Assembly: GCA_030040475.1 (NCBI GenBank)
Contig: JASHTQ010000217.1
Coordinates: 1 to 20,552, forward strand
Source of the DNA: Streptosporangiaceae bacterium
GTDB taxonomy: Bacteria; Actinomycetota; Actinomycetes; Streptosporangiales; Streptosporangiaceae
Direction: 5' to 3'
DNA length: 20,552 nt
In this document: positions 1-8,152 of the stretch, piece by piece
How positions within the stretch are numbered: position 1 is the stretch's first letter
How the letters are laid out: every line of letters begins with the position of its first letter
Position numbers and translations under genes: made by a program
Notes under the pieces: generated by a model
Databases searched by the model: none
Told to the model about the DNA's origin: nothing
The model's input: only the letters and a program-made list of their open reading frames with translations

Positions 1-3000
1 TCGTCGGCGGGCGAACTCCAGGCCGCGGCCTGGGCGGCAGGCTGGGCGGCCTGCTGCGGCCTGGCCGCGTTCATGCTGGTCCCGCTCCGGCGGAACCAGT
101 CGGACTCGAGGGAGTCGAAGATCGGCAGCCGCTGGTCCTGGGTCGCCGCGGGCGGGATCGTGACCGAGTTCGGGTCGGCAGCCGCGCCGTCCGAGCCCTG
201 GCCCGGGGGCATTGTCGGCATCGCGTTGGTCGCGCCCGCGGCGTCCGACGCGCTCGGGCCGTCGCCGCCCCGGACGTTCTGGCCGCCGATCGGAGAGTGC
301 GGGTGCTGGCCGCCGCCGAAGGAGGGCAGCCTGGTCGGGCCGCCGCTGCCCGCGGATCCGGGAGTACCGGCCGGGGGGCGCGGGAGGGCCGGCGGGCGCG
401 GGCTGGCCGCCTCCGGCGGCGTGTTCTCGGCTGCCGGGATGCCGTTGGCCGCGTTGGCCGCGGCGTTGGCCGCTGCGGGGGACCTGCCGTTGCCGTTGCG
501 TACCGGCAGCGCCGGGGTGGTGTCGGGTACCTGAGGGCCGCCCCAGTCCGGCTTGTCCCAGTCCGGAGGGCTTTCCCAGAGGTTGCCCCCGCCTGGCGCG
601 CTCGAGCCTGGCGCGTTCGGGCCCGGGGCGGCCGGTCCCGCGGGGATCGCCGGGGCTCCCGGCGCGCCTGGCGTTCCCGGGTTGGAGGGGCCGGCGGCCG
701 GGCTGAGGGACGGCGCGCCCGGCGCGGGGGACGCCGATGGCGAGAACCTCGGTATCCGCGCGGCGGCGGTCGCCTGCGCGGCCGCGCTCGGCGGGGTGGG
801 CGCGGACAGCGAGGGGGTCGGGCCGAAATCGTCCGCCTCGAACCGGCGCAGCCGGCCAAGCGGCGGCGCGACCTCGGGAGCCGCCACGGTGTCCGGCAGC
901 CAGATCAGCGCGGTCAGGCCGCCTGCCTGGGCGTGCCGCAGCCGGACCCTGACCCCGTGCCTGGCCGCCAGCCGGCCGACCACGAACAGGCCCATCCGGC
1001 GGGAGACCGCGACGTCGACGACCGGCGGGTTGTCAAGGCGCCAGTTGGCGTGCGACATCTCCTGGTCGGAGATGCCCACGCCGTTGTCGGTGATGTCGAG
1101 GAGCACGCCGCCGCTGGACAGCGGCTGGCCGGAGACGTACACCTGGGTGTCTTCCGGCGAGAACGTGGTCGCGTTCTCCACGATCTCGGCGACCAGGTGC
1201 ACCACGTCGTTGACGGCCTGGCCGACGACCACGATGCCTGGCTGCACGTTGAGGACGACCCGCTCGTACTGCTCGATCTCGGAGATCGCCGCGCGCAGCA
1301 CGTCGACGAGCGGCACCGGCTGGCTCCACCGCCTGCTCACCTCGTGGCCGGCCAGAACCAGCAGGTTCTCGGAGTTGCGGCGCATCCGGGTGGCGAGGTG
1401 GTCGAGCCGGAACAGGCTGCTGAGCCTGCCGGGGTCCTGCTCGCTCTGCTCGAGCGAGTCGATCAGCGACAGCTGCCGCTCGATCAGCGACTGGCTGCGC
1501 CTCGACAGGTTGATGAACATGGCGTTCAGGTTGCCGCGCAGCATGGCCTCGTCGGCAGCCAGCCGGACCGCCTCGCGGTGGACCTGGTCGAACGCCCGCG
1601 CGACCTCACCGATCTCGTCGGTGGAGGTGACCCCGATCGGCTCGATCTCGACGCCCTCGTCCGCGCCCTCGCTCTGGCTCAGCCTGCGGACCATCTCGGG
1701 CAGCCGGTGGCCGGCCACGTCCAGCGCGTCCGACCGCAGCTTGCGCAGCGGGCGGATCAGCGAGCGGGTGACGATCGTCGTGACCACGAGCACGATCAGC
1801 AGCAGGAGCAGCGTGACCAGGCTGGTGATCAGCAGCGCCTGGGTGGCCTGGGACCGCAGCGTGCCGGCCCGGGCGGTGATGGCGGCGGACAGCTGGTCGG
1901 CGACCTGCCGGACCTTTCCGATCGTGAACGTCTGGTTGGCGTACCAGCTCTGCGCGGTCAGGCCCGGCTCGCGACCCAGCGGCGTGGTCGGCGTGGACGT
2001 CGCCGTCGATATCGCCAGCGACTCCTCCGAGGACGCGAAGTCGACCTGGGTCCCGGCCACCGTGTTCTCGTAGAGCTGCTCCTCGGCGGTGGGCGCGGAG
2101 GCGGCGAAGTTGGACTCGTCCGCGGTCTGCTGCTCGGCGGCCTGGTTGAGGTTGGCCAGGTCCTCGGGCAGCAGCGTCTGCTGAGGGGAGACCAGCGCGG
2201 CGTACAAGATGGCGCGCTGCACCGACATCTCGTCCTCGACCTGCAGCAGCGAGCCGAGTGTGGTCACGTTGCCCTCGAGGTCGGCGTCGTTGGCGCCGGC
2301 CCCGACCGAGGCGCTGAAGGTGTTCGCGGGCTCGATCACGTTCTGCGTGTAGACCTGGATGATCTTCGACGGCGGGTCTTCCGAGCTTGTTACGCCCTCG
2401 CGGATGTACTTCAGGTCGTTGAGGCTGTCCAGCAGGGAGTTGAGGTTCTGCTGGGTGCCCGGCTGGGATCCGGTGCCGAGGCCGTTCGCGTCGTTCACCA
2501 CCGTCGCGACGGCCGCGTTGGTCGCCTGCTGCGCGGCGGTCAGCTGGCCGGCCAGGGCGCCCGGGTCCGATCGGACGGCGGCGTAGCCCGCGGACAGGTC
2601 GCGCTCGTCCTCGAGCTTCTGGGTGAGCAGCACGACCGCGGTGTTGAGCTGCGCCAGGTGCTGCACGCGCCCGGAGGCGTTCCAGTTATTGACGTCGCCG
2701 TAGATGAACAGCGAGCCGAGGATGGCCGCCGTCAGGGTGGGGACCGCGATGATCGCGGCCAGCCGCCAGCGGACCCGCCAGTTGCTCAGCGCCATCCGCG
2801 ACTTGGTGGCCGTGCGCGCCCGCCCCGCGGCCGGGCGGGTGCCGGTGCCTGGCTGGCCCGCGGTCGGGGAGATCGCAGTGGCCGCGGTGACCGGCTGGGG
2901 TCCCTGGGGGCCTCGTGGCTGTCGCGGGTTGGGGTCCGTGTCCCGCCTGGCGATGGCGCCAGTCCCGGTCGCGCTGCCTCCCGCTAGAAGCCCTGAACCT

Positions 3001-3092
3001 CCCCCGTCGGCCTGCCTTCCGTTGACGGACCCGGCCGCGCTCTCGCCGAGGTTCGTCCCCGATCGTCTACGCACTACGCTCGCACCTCGCAT
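1..3092 (-). CDS. Nitrate/sulfur-sensing (NIT) sensor histidine kinase, conservon CvnA type, 3' end outside window
   Basis: This is a membrane sensor kinase of the actinobacterial conservon type, predicted to sense an extracellular signal and pass it to small cytoplasmic partners. The visible 1030 codons show a basic, disordered cytosolic head (1-108), TM1 (about 110-132), a long extracellular helical NIT-like region (about 133-415), TM2 (about 417-440), HAMP, a helical dimer region (about 521-578) and an HATPase domain with N-box EIVENATTFSP (about 633) and G1 motif DNGVGIS (669). A Pro/Ala/Gly-rich tail of more than 300 residues follows, carrying LPIFDSLESDWFRR (about 989), a motif I recall as typical of these kinases. 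The dimer helix has SRRSQSLIERQL where an ordinary H-box histidine would sit, so classical autophosphorylation is doubtful. ATG 3092 is chosen for its AGGTCAGG ribosome site; ATG 2795 (MALSNW) is the alternative. In conservons, roadblock, DUF742 and GTPase genes follow, here off the left edge. Confidence 0.88.
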   Translation of the reverse strand, partial: MRGASVVRRRSGTNLGESAAGSVNGRQADGGGSGLLAGGSATGTGAIARRDTDPNPRQPRGPQGPQPVTAATAISPTAGQPGTGTRPAAGRARTATKSRMALSNWRVRWRLAAIIAVPTLTAAILGSLFIYGDVNNWNASGRVQHLAQLNTAVVLLTQKLEDERDLSAGYAAVRSDPGALAGQLTAAQQATNAAVATVVNDANGLGTGSQPGTQQNLNSLLDSLNDLKYIREGVTSSEDPPSKIIQVYTQNVIEPANTFSASVGAGANDADLEGNVTTLGSLLQVEDEMSVQRAILYAALVSPQQTLLPEDLANLNQAAEQQTADESNFAASAPTAEEQLYENTVAGTQVDFASSEESLAISTATSTPTTPLGREPGLTAQSWYANQTFTIGKVRQVADQLSAAITARAGTLRSQATQALLITSLVTLLLLLIVLVVTTIVTRSLIRPLRKLRSDALDVAGHRLPEMVRRLSQSEGADEGVEIEPIGVTSTDEIGEVARAFDQVHREAVRLAADEAMLRGNLNAMFINLSRRSQSLIERQLSLIDSLEQSEQDPGRLSSLFRLDHLATRMRRNSENLLVLAGHEVSRRWSQPVPLVDVLRAAISEIEQYERVVLNVQPGIVVVGQAVNDVVHLVAEIVENATTFSPEDTQVYVSGQPLSSGGVLLDITDNGVGISDQEMSHANWRLDNPPVVDVAVSRRMGLFVVGRLAARHGVRVRLRHAQAGGLTALIWLPDTVAAPEVAPPLGRLRRFEADDFGPTPSLSAPTPPSAAAQATAAARIPRFSPSASPAPGAPSLSPAAGPSNPGTPGAPGAPAIPAGPAAPGPNAPGSSAPGGGNLWESPPDWDKPDWGGPQVPDTTPALPVRNGNGRSPAAANAAANAANGIPAAENTPPEAASPRPPALPRPPAGTPGSAGSGGPTRLPSFGGGQHPHSPIGGQNVRGGDGPSASDAAGATNAMPTMPPGQGSDGAAADPNSVTIPPAATQDQRLPIFDSLESDWFRRSGTSMNAARPQQAAQPAAQAAAWSSPAD

Positions 3093-3409
3093 CGGCAAAC
3101 CTGACCTGGACGTCTGTCGTGCTATGACCGCACAACATCCGCACCCCTTCCCTCCGCAACCATCTCCTAGCTCGGGTCGGCACTGCTCGGGCAAACAGGG
3201 CGGCCGAGGCCACACTCTCGCGTCACAAAACGGGTAAGGACATATAATCATCTTCTGGCGGGGTACCAGGGTGCATTCGTCAGTAAAACGGGGGAGATCT
3301 TCACGAACTAGGGTACCGGCACGATCGTGACAGAACGCCCGCGAGCGCGTCCCGGTATCGGCTTGTGATTAGATGGTAACTCTTAGTAATAAGAGGATTG
3401 TCTCAGGTA

Positions 3410-3425
3410 CATGCCGCCCGGCATG
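3410..3425. promoter_or_regulatory. 16-bp inverted repeat, possible operator
   Basis: CATGCCG-CC-CGGCATG is a perfect 7-bp inverted repeat with a 2-bp centre. It sits beside an AT-rich island about 320 bp upstream of the kinase start. The symmetry fits a dimeric regulator site, but no regulator gene is adjacent. A chance palindrome is possible. Confidence 0.35.
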
Positions 3426-3534
3426 CATCGACGCTGTCCCCTTTACTACGCCGTGCTCCCTGGCCGACTCGGCGGGCGGCGCGGGCGAGGGGCCGGGCGG
3501 CGACCCGGTGCCCGGGCCGGCCCGGAGCCCCTGC

Positions 3535-3555
3535 CACGCCGAAACTATCGGCGTG
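3535..3555. terminator. Hairpin downstream of the acyl-CoA dehydrogenase gene
   Basis: CACGCCGA-AACTA-TCGGCGTG gives a perfect 8-bp stem with a 5-nt loop. It lies about 210 bp past the dehydrogenase stop, in its direction of transcription. There is no U-tract on that strand, which is common for actinobacterial terminators. It could equally be a regulatory inverted repeat. Confidence 0.4.
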
Positions 3556-3656
3556 ATCTAATGAGCCTGCAATGAGATATATGGTCCGCATTTAGGGCTA
3601 ATTAAGGGCACACTCGGGTCGAATCGGACGCGGCCGGATCGCGATCACGGGCCGGT

Positions 3657-3747
3657 TCTGAGTTCGGCCCATGATCTGAGTTCGGCCCTGTCCGGGGTCG
3701 TCGCGGTTCGCGGATCGGCCCTGTTCGCGGATCTGCGTGGTTCGCGG
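3657..3747. repeat. Two sets of short direct repeats with about 17-18 bp spacing
   Basis: TCTGAGTTCGGCCC occurs at 3657-3670 and 3675-3688 (18-bp period). TTCGCGGATC occurs at 3707-3716 and 3724-3733, with a third partial copy TTCGCGG at 3741-3747 (17-bp period). They lie directly beyond the dehydrogenase stop. They may be a local duplication or a binding array; no function is evident. Confidence 0.6.
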
Positions 3748-3768
3748 TGCCCGGGCTTGGCGAGCGGG

Positions 3769-4938
3769 CTAGGCGGGGCGGCCGCCCAGACCAAGTTCAC
3801 GGGCGATCAGCATGCGCTGGACCTCCGAGGTGCCCTCGCCTATCTCCAGCACCTTCGCGTCGCGGTAGAAGCGGCCGACGGGGGACTCGTTCATGAAGCC
3901 GTAGCCGCCGAACACCTGGGTAGCGGCCCGCGCGTTGTCCATCGCCGCGTTCGAGGCGGTCAGCTTGGCGATCGCGGACTCCTTCTTGATCGGCTGCCCG
4001 GCCACCAGCCGCGCGGCGGCGTCGTACCAGGCCAGCCGCGCGGTATGCGCGCGCGCCTCCATGTCGGCGACGGTGAACTGGATCGCCTGGTGCTGCTCGA
4101 GCCGGCGGCCGAATGCCTCGCGCTGCCCCGCGTACTTCACGCACTCGTCCACGCAGCCCTGGGCCAGGCCGGTGGCAAGCGCCGCGATCGCCACCCGGCC
4201 CTCGTCCAGGATCTGCAGGAACTGGGCGTAGCCCCGGCCGCGCTCGCCGAGCAGGTTCTCTGCGGGCACCCGGCAGCCGGAGAAGGACAGCTCACGCGTG
4301 TCCGAGGCGCACCAGCCGACCTTGGAGTACTCGGGGCCGGGGACGAATCCCGGGGTGCCGTTCGGCACGATGATGGCGGAGATCTCCTTGCGGCCGTTGT
4401 CGTCCTTGCCGGTGATGGCGAGCGCGGTCACCAGCGAGGTGATCGAGGTGCCCGAGTTGGTGATGAACGCCTTGGTGCCGTCGATCACCCATTCCCCTTC
4501 GTCTAGGCGGGCGGTGGTGCGCATGCCGCCGGGGATGTCGGACCCGCCGCCGGGCTCGGTCAGGCCGAAGGCCGCCAGCCGCTCGCCCGCGCACAGGTCG
4601 GGCAGCCACCTGCGGCGCTGGTCTTGCGTCCCGAACCGGTAGATCGGCATCGCGCCGAGACAGACCCCGGCCTCCAGCGTGATCGCCACCGAGGAGTCCA
4701 CCCTGGCCAGCTCCTCGAGGGCCAGGCAGAGCGCGAAGTAGTCGCCGCCCATGCCGCCGTGCTCTTCCGGGAACGGCAGCCCGAACAGGCCGAGCTTGCC
4801 CATCCTCGCCACGATGTCGTAGGGGAACTCGCCGCGTTCGTAGTAGCCGCCGATGACCGGCGCGACGACCTCGCGGGCGAACAGCGCGACGGAGTCCCGC
4901 AGGTCCTGCTGCTCCGGCGTGAGTTGGTAACTGACCAT
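3769..4938 (-). CDS. Acyl-CoA dehydrogenase family protein
   Basis: This is an FAD flavoenzyme predicted to make the alpha-beta double bond in an acyl-CoA during fatty-acid or branched-chain catabolism in the cytoplasm. At 389 residues it has normal family length and all three parts: an N-terminal helical domain (LTPEQQDLRDSVALFAREVV), a central beta domain with FGLTEPGGGSDIPG (substrate/FAD contacts), and a C-terminal helical domain with ATQVFGGYGFM followed by LEIGEGTSEVQRML. The glutamate in EGTSE aligns with the catalytic base of medium-chain acyl-CoA dehydrogenase. The ATG is preceded by a GAAGG ribosome site about 7 nt away. The gene stands alone and diverges from the FHA gene. Substrate chain length cannot be read from sequence; a short or branched acyl substrate is plausible. 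Confidence 0.93.
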   Translation of the reverse strand: MVSYQLTPEQQDLRDSVALFAREVVAPVIGGYYERGEFPYDIVARMGKLGLFGLPFPEEHGGMGGDYFALCLALEELARVDSSVAITLEAGVCLGAMPIYRFGTQDQRRRWLPDLCAGERLAAFGLTEPGGGSDIPGGMRTTARLDEGEWVIDGTKAFITNSGTSITSLVTALAITGKDDNGRKEISAIIVPNGTPGFVPGPEYSKVGWCASDTRELSFSGCRVPAENLLGERGRGYAQFLQILDEGRVAIAALATGLAQGCVDECVKYAGQREAFGRRLEQHQAIQFTVADMEARAHTARLAWYDAAARLVAGQPIKKESAIAKLTASNAAMDNARAATQVFGGYGFMNESPVGRFYRDAKVLEIGEGTSEVQRMLIARELGLGGRPA

Positions 4939-5025
4939 AGTGACACCTTCGCACAGGCCGCTGCGGATCGCTCAGCCGCGGCTGTAATCTGGCTTCGCGA
5001 GTACCCGAACGATGAGAGCGAGGAC
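4939..5025 (+). promoter_or_regulatory. Divergent promoter region between the dehydrogenase and FHA genes
   Basis: These 87 bp separate two divergent starts and must hold promoters for both. TAATCT at 4985-4990 fits the actinobacterial -10 pattern TAnnnT for the rightward gene, about 35 nt before its ATG. I see no convincing -35 element. GAGAG at 5014-5018 may be the ribosome site for the FHA gene. Confidence 0.35.
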
Positions 5026-5643
5026 ATGCCGAGCCTGAGCTGCCCAGATTGCGGCGTCAAGGTCCAGCCCGAGGATCTGATCTGCTTCCGCTGCGGCGCC
5101 AACCTGCCGCATAGCACAGGAGCAGACGATGACGTGCTGACTCCCACCATTTCGCAGAAGTTCATCGCGCCGGGTTCTGACCCGATGGCTTCCTGCCCGC
5201 GCTGCGGCACCGCGGTCACCGACGCGGCGGACGTGGTCTGCGGCGTCTGCGGGGAACCGCTGCCGACCGGCCGTCGCAGGCGCATCTCACCGGTGGTCAT
5301 GCGGATCACCTTCCCCACCGGCAACGTGGACATCCCGGCGGGGACGTCCGTCCTGCTGGGCCGCGACCCGGCCGAGTCCCTGGTCGCCGCGGCGTTCGCC
5401 CGCTTCGACAACGTCTCGAGGCGGCACGCCACCGTCCAGGTGGACGATGCCGGGCACGCCTCGATCAAGGACGAGGGCTCGACCAACGGTACCTACGTGA
5501 ACGACGACAGGGTCCTGCCCGGCTCGGAGGTCCGGCTTGTCGACGGGGACCGGGTGCGGCTCGCGGCGGATGTGACCGGCAACGTGTCGCTGCCGCAGAT
5601 TGAGCCCGACCCGTCCAGGCTCAGCCGGAACGGCATGGGCTGA
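5026..5643 (+). CDS. Double zinc-ribbon FHA-domain protein
   Basis: This is a 205-residue cytoplasmic protein predicted to bind phosphothreonine peptides. Two zinc ribbons come first: CPDCG with CFRCG (residues 6-23), then CPRCG with CGVCG (about 56-76). A C-terminal FHA domain follows with the expected LLGRDP, VSRRHA and GSTNGTYV motifs, containing the Arg, Ser and Asn that contact phosphothreonine. FHA proteins in actinobacteria act as partners or substrates of PknA/PknB-type Ser/Thr kinases; no kinase gene lies in the window. The frame stays open further upstream, but codons before ATG 5026 show no coding character and run back into the divergent dehydrogenase gene, and the zinc ribbon begins right after this ATG. 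The link to phospho-signalling is family knowledge; the actual partner is unknown. Confidence 0.85.
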   Translation: MPSLSCPDCGVKVQPEDLICFRCGANLPHSTGADDDVLTPTISQKFIAPGSDPMASCPRCGTAVTDAADVVCGVCGEPLPTGRRRRISPVVMRITFPTGNVDIPAGTSVLLGRDPAESLVAAAFARFDNVSRRHATVQVDDAGHASIKDEGSTNGTYVNDDRVLPGSEVRLVDGDRVRLAADVTGNVSLPQIEPDPSRLSRNGMG

Positions 5644-5695
5644 GGGAGTAGACCGCCGGCCCTCCGCTGCGGAACCCCTGGTCGTGCCCTGTCCG

Positions 5696-5709
5696 CGGGG
5701 AAATCCCCG
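5696..5709. promoter_or_regulatory. Short hairpin before the acetamidase gene
   Basis: CGGGG-AAAT-CCCCG is a perfect 5-bp stem with an AT loop ending 15 nt before the acetamidase ATG, where a Shine-Dalgarno would normally sit. No clear ribosome site is visible there. It could be an operator or a short terminator after the FHA gene. Confidence 0.35.
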
Positions 5710-5724
5710 TGCGATCATGACGCC

Positions 5725-6738
5725 ATGAGCGATCTTGAGGTGGTGACGTTCCGGCCGCAGCCCGACCAGTACGCGTGGACGTTCGGCGGGGCCGCGCCGG
5801 TGCAGCGGATACGGCCGCCCGCGGTGCTCGAGGTGTACACGGAGGACTGCTTCGCCGGGCGGGTCCGCAGCGAGACCGACCTGGTCTCGCAGGTCTGCGA
5901 GTTCCCGTTCCTCAACCCGCAGACCGGCCCGTTCTTCGTCGAGGGCGCCGAGCCAGGGGACACGGTGGCGGTGCACTTCGTGTCGATCGAGCCGGCCAGG
6001 CCGGTGGCCGCCTCCACCACCGTGCCGCTGTTCGGCGCGCTCACCGGGACGCACCTGACCGCGCTGCTGCAGGATCCGCTGCCCGAGGTGGTCTGGCTGT
6101 GGCAGCTCGACAACGCCGCGCGGACCTGCCGGTTCAGCGCCCGGTACGGCTCGTTCGAGGTGGACCTGCCGATGGAGCCGATGCACGGCACGGTCGGGGT
6201 GGCACCCGCGAACCTGGAGGTGCGCAGCGCGCTGGTGCCGGACGCGTTCGGCGGCAACATGGACACGCCCGAGATGCGGGCCGGCGTGACCTGCTACCTC
6301 GGCGTCAACGTGCCAGGCGCGCTGCTCTCCCTCGGCGACGGGCACGCCCGCCAGGGCGAGGGCGAAACGTGCGGGGTCGCCGTCGAGTGCGCGATGAACA
6401 CGGTCCTGGTGGTGGACCTGCTCAAGGGCGTTTCCTGCCCGTGGCCGCGGCTGGAATCGGACACGCACATCATGTCGGCCGGCTCCGCGCGGCCGCTCGA
6501 GGACGCGTTCCGCATCGCCCAGCACGACATGGTGACGTGGGTGGCCTCGCTGTGCGGCCTGGACCACCTGGACGCCTACCAGCTCGTCACCCAGGCGGTG
6601 CAGTCGCCGCTGGCGAACGTGTGCGACACCAACTACACCTCGATCGCCAAGGTGCCCAAGCGGTACCTGGCTGGCGGCGCGCCGATGGACGGCGCCCACA
6701 CAAGGCTGCGCGACCTGGCCGGCGACTACCGCCGCTAG
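5725..6738 (+). CDS. Acetamidase/formamidase family protein
   Basis: This is a predicted cytoplasmic amidohydrolase of the FmdA/AmdA family, which releases ammonia from short amides such as formamide or acetamide. At 337 residues it is near the family's usual range. Supporting motifs are FLNPQTGPFFVEGAEPGD (about 66-83), the core GGNMDTPEM (about 176-184) and LGDGHARQGEGE (about 203-214), which in this family supplies acidic and histidine residues near the metal site. It follows the FHA gene by 81 bp without a strong ribosome site, so it may have its own promoter. Its stop touches the stop of the convergent aldo/keto reductase. The exact amide substrate cannot be told; a nitrogen-scavenging role is an inference. 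Confidence 0.88.
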   Translation: MSDLEVVTFRPQPDQYAWTFGGAAPVQRIRPPAVLEVYTEDCFAGRVRSETDLVSQVCEFPFLNPQTGPFFVEGAEPGDTVAVHFVSIEPARPVAASTTVPLFGALTGTHLTALLQDPLPEVVWLWQLDNAARTCRFSARYGSFEVDLPMEPMHGTVGVAPANLEVRSALVPDAFGGNMDTPEMRAGVTCYLGVNVPGALLSLGDGHARQGEGETCGVAVECAMNTVLVVDLLKGVSCPWPRLESDTHIMSAGSARPLEDAFRIAQHDMVTWVASLCGLDHLDAYQLVTQAVQSPLANVCDTNYTSIAKVPKRYLAGGAPMDGAHTRLRDLAGDYRR

Positions 6739-7728
6739 TCAGCGCTCGCTGTCCAGGGCGGCTACCTGGGCTGCGTCGTAGCGGTCGCCGGCGACGGCCT
6801 CGGCAGGAACCGCGGCTTCGATCGCGGCCAGGTCGTCGGCGCTCAGGGTCAGGTCCAGGGCCGCCAGGGCCTCGGCGAGGCGGTCCCGGCGCTTGGTGCC
6901 GATGAGCGGGATGATGTCGGTGCCGCGGGAGGCCACCCAGGCGATCGCGAGCTGGGCGGCGGTCGCGCCGTGGGCGTCGGCGATCGCCTCGAGGGCGGCG
7001 AGCAGTTCCAGGTTCGCCGCGAGGTTCTGGTCACGGAACCTGGGGAAGCGGGCGCGCGGGTCGCCCGGGGCAAGGCGGGCGGTGCCGCTGCTGAGCAGGC
7101 CGCGGGACAGGATGCCGTAGGCGGTCACGGAGATGCCGAGTTCCCGCACGGTGGGCAGGATCTTGGCCTCGATGCCGCGGCTCATCAGCGAGTACTCGAT
7201 CTGCAGGGCGGCGATCGGGTGCACCGCGTGCGCCCGGCGGATCGTGTCCGCGCCCATCTCCGACAGGCCGATGTGGCGGACGTACCCGGCGTCGACCATC
7301 TCGGCGATCGCGCCGACCGTGTCCTCGATCGGGACCCGCGGGTCGAGCCTGGCGGGCTGGTACAGGTCCACGTAGTCGGTGCCCAGCCGGGTCAGGGTGT
7401 AGGCGAGGGAGTTCTTGACCGCGGCCGGGCTGGCGTCGTGGCCGACGAACGCGCCGGAGGGGTCGCGCTGGCCGCCGAACTTGACCTGGATGAAGACGCT
7501 GTCCCTGGGCCTGCCGCGCAGCGCGTCGCGGAGCAGCAGCTCGTTGTGCCCCATGCCGTAGAAGTCGCCGGTGTCGAGCAGGGTGATCCCGGCGTCGAGC
7601 GCGGCGTGGATGGTGGCGATGCTCTCCTGGTCGTCGGCCGGGCCGTAGATGCCGGACATGCCCATCAGGCCGAGCCCGGCCCTGGACACCACCGGGCCGC
7701 CCCGGCCGAGCGTGGTCGTCTCGATCAT
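6739..7728 (-). CDS. Aldo/keto reductase, catalytic His replaced by Ala
   Basis: This is a TIM-barrel NADP(H)-dependent oxidoreductase of 329 residues, the usual length. The N-terminal strand and GLGLMGMSGIYG loop, LLDTGDFYGMGHNE with Asp and Tyr of the tetrad, and the Lys in VFIQVKFGG are all present. The fourth residue, normally His as in DLYYQHRVDP, is Ala here (DLYQPARLDP). I recall a subgroup annotated as aldo/keto reductases with this change, so it is probably ancestral to the group rather than a recent mutation. C-terminal IPLIGTKRRDRLAEAL is the cofactor-binding segment. The start lies 7 nt after the EthD-like gene stop, with GAGG inside the upstream coding end, so the two form an operon. 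The product probably reduces or oxidises a small carbonyl compound; the substrate is unknown. Confidence 0.9.
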   Translation of the reverse strand: MIETTTLGRGGPVVSRAGLGLMGMSGIYGPADDQESIATIHAALDAGITLLDTGDFYGMGHNELLLRDALRGRPRDSVFIQVKFGGQRDPSGAFVGHDASPAAVKNSLAYTLTRLGTDYVDLYQPARLDPRVPIEDTVGAIAEMVDAGYVRHIGLSEMGADTIRRAHAVHPIAALQIEYSLMSRGIEAKILPTVRELGISVTAYGILSRGLLSSGTARLAPGDPRARFPRFRDQNLAANLELLAALEAIADAHGATAAQLAIAWVASRGTDIIPLIGTKRRDRLAEALAALDLTLSADDLAAIEAAVPAEAVAGDRYDAAQVAALDSER

Positions 7729-7735
7729 GGTGCGT

Positions 7736-8041
7736 TCAGACCTCTTCCACGTCGAAGATCAGGCTGGATACCCCGGTGGGGGCGAACTTGGGCACGTCCG
7801 CGGCGGTGGCCTGGCCGATCTCGGAGGCGAACGCCTGCTGCATCGCGGCCGTGTCATCCCAGTCGAGTTCGGCGACCAGGTAGTAGCTGCGCTCACCGCG
7901 GACGGGCCGATGGTTGCGGCTGATGGTGTACCTGCGCAGGCCGGGGAGCTGCTTGGCCAGCGGGATGTGGATCTCCCAGTAGTGCCGGTCGAACGCCTCC
8001 GGGTCCGCGGGCGTGTCGTAGAGCACAAGGAACCGCACCAT
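7736..8041 (-). CDS. EthD-like dimeric alpha/beta-barrel protein
   Basis: This is a small 101-residue protein of the EthD/ferredoxin-like barrel group. It has the family opening VRFLVLYDTPADPEAFDRHY, then HIPLAKQLPGLRRYTISRN and a middle strand YYLVAELDWDD. Such proteins act as small dimeric enzymes or accessory factors in degradation pathways; EthD itself was found with an ether-degrading P450. A start 33 codons upstream (8140) is open, but ATG 8041 is preferred because the conserved domain begins there and TAGGA lies about 10 nt upstream. It is the first gene of an operon with the aldo/keto reductase, suggesting joint action on a small carbonyl compound, which is inference. Its upstream region carries an 18-bp-spaced direct repeat. 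Confidence 0.85.
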   Translation of the reverse strand: MVRFLVLYDTPADPEAFDRHYWEIHIPLAKQLPGLRRYTISRNHRPVRGERSYYLVAELDWDDTAAMQQAFASEIGQATAADVPKFAPTGVSSLIFDVEEV

Positions 8042-8152
8042 GTCTGCCGATCCTAGGCTGCTCTCGGGAACAGCCATCGCCCCGGGACCCAGCGGCGAAA
8101 GATTGGGGAGCTTTCGGGCTCCGGGGAAATTCCGGTGCATTCCCGTACACCT

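Larger units (their letters stand above)
3093..3768. other. Gene-free intergenic region with AT-rich islands
   Basis: No convincing gene lies between the kinase start and the acyl-CoA dehydrogenase stop, although both genes read leftward. Short open frames here have poor codon bias and no family resemblance. Three AT-richer islands (about 3236-3300, 3361-3400 and 3556-3610) stand out from the surrounding GC-rich sequence and probably contain the kinase promoter, but I cannot fix a -10/-35 pair. GGGTACC occurs twice (3261-3267 and 3311-3317). A palindrome, a hairpin and short direct repeats are listed separately. Confidence 0.6.

Noticed and set aside
297..2987. Long plus-strand open frame of about 896 codons
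   Set aside because: It is the antisense shadow of the kinase gene, kept open by high GC. It has no domain likeness, while the minus strand shows clear HAMP and HATPase motifs.
3373..3591. Small opposing open frames in the long intergenic region
   Set aside because: Neither has a good ribosome site, family likeness or coding bias, and a hairpin and a palindrome lie within them.
4624..5025. N-terminal extension of the FHA protein
   Set aside because: The frame is open but antisense to the dehydrogenase gene. The zinc ribbon and ribosome site place the start at 5026.
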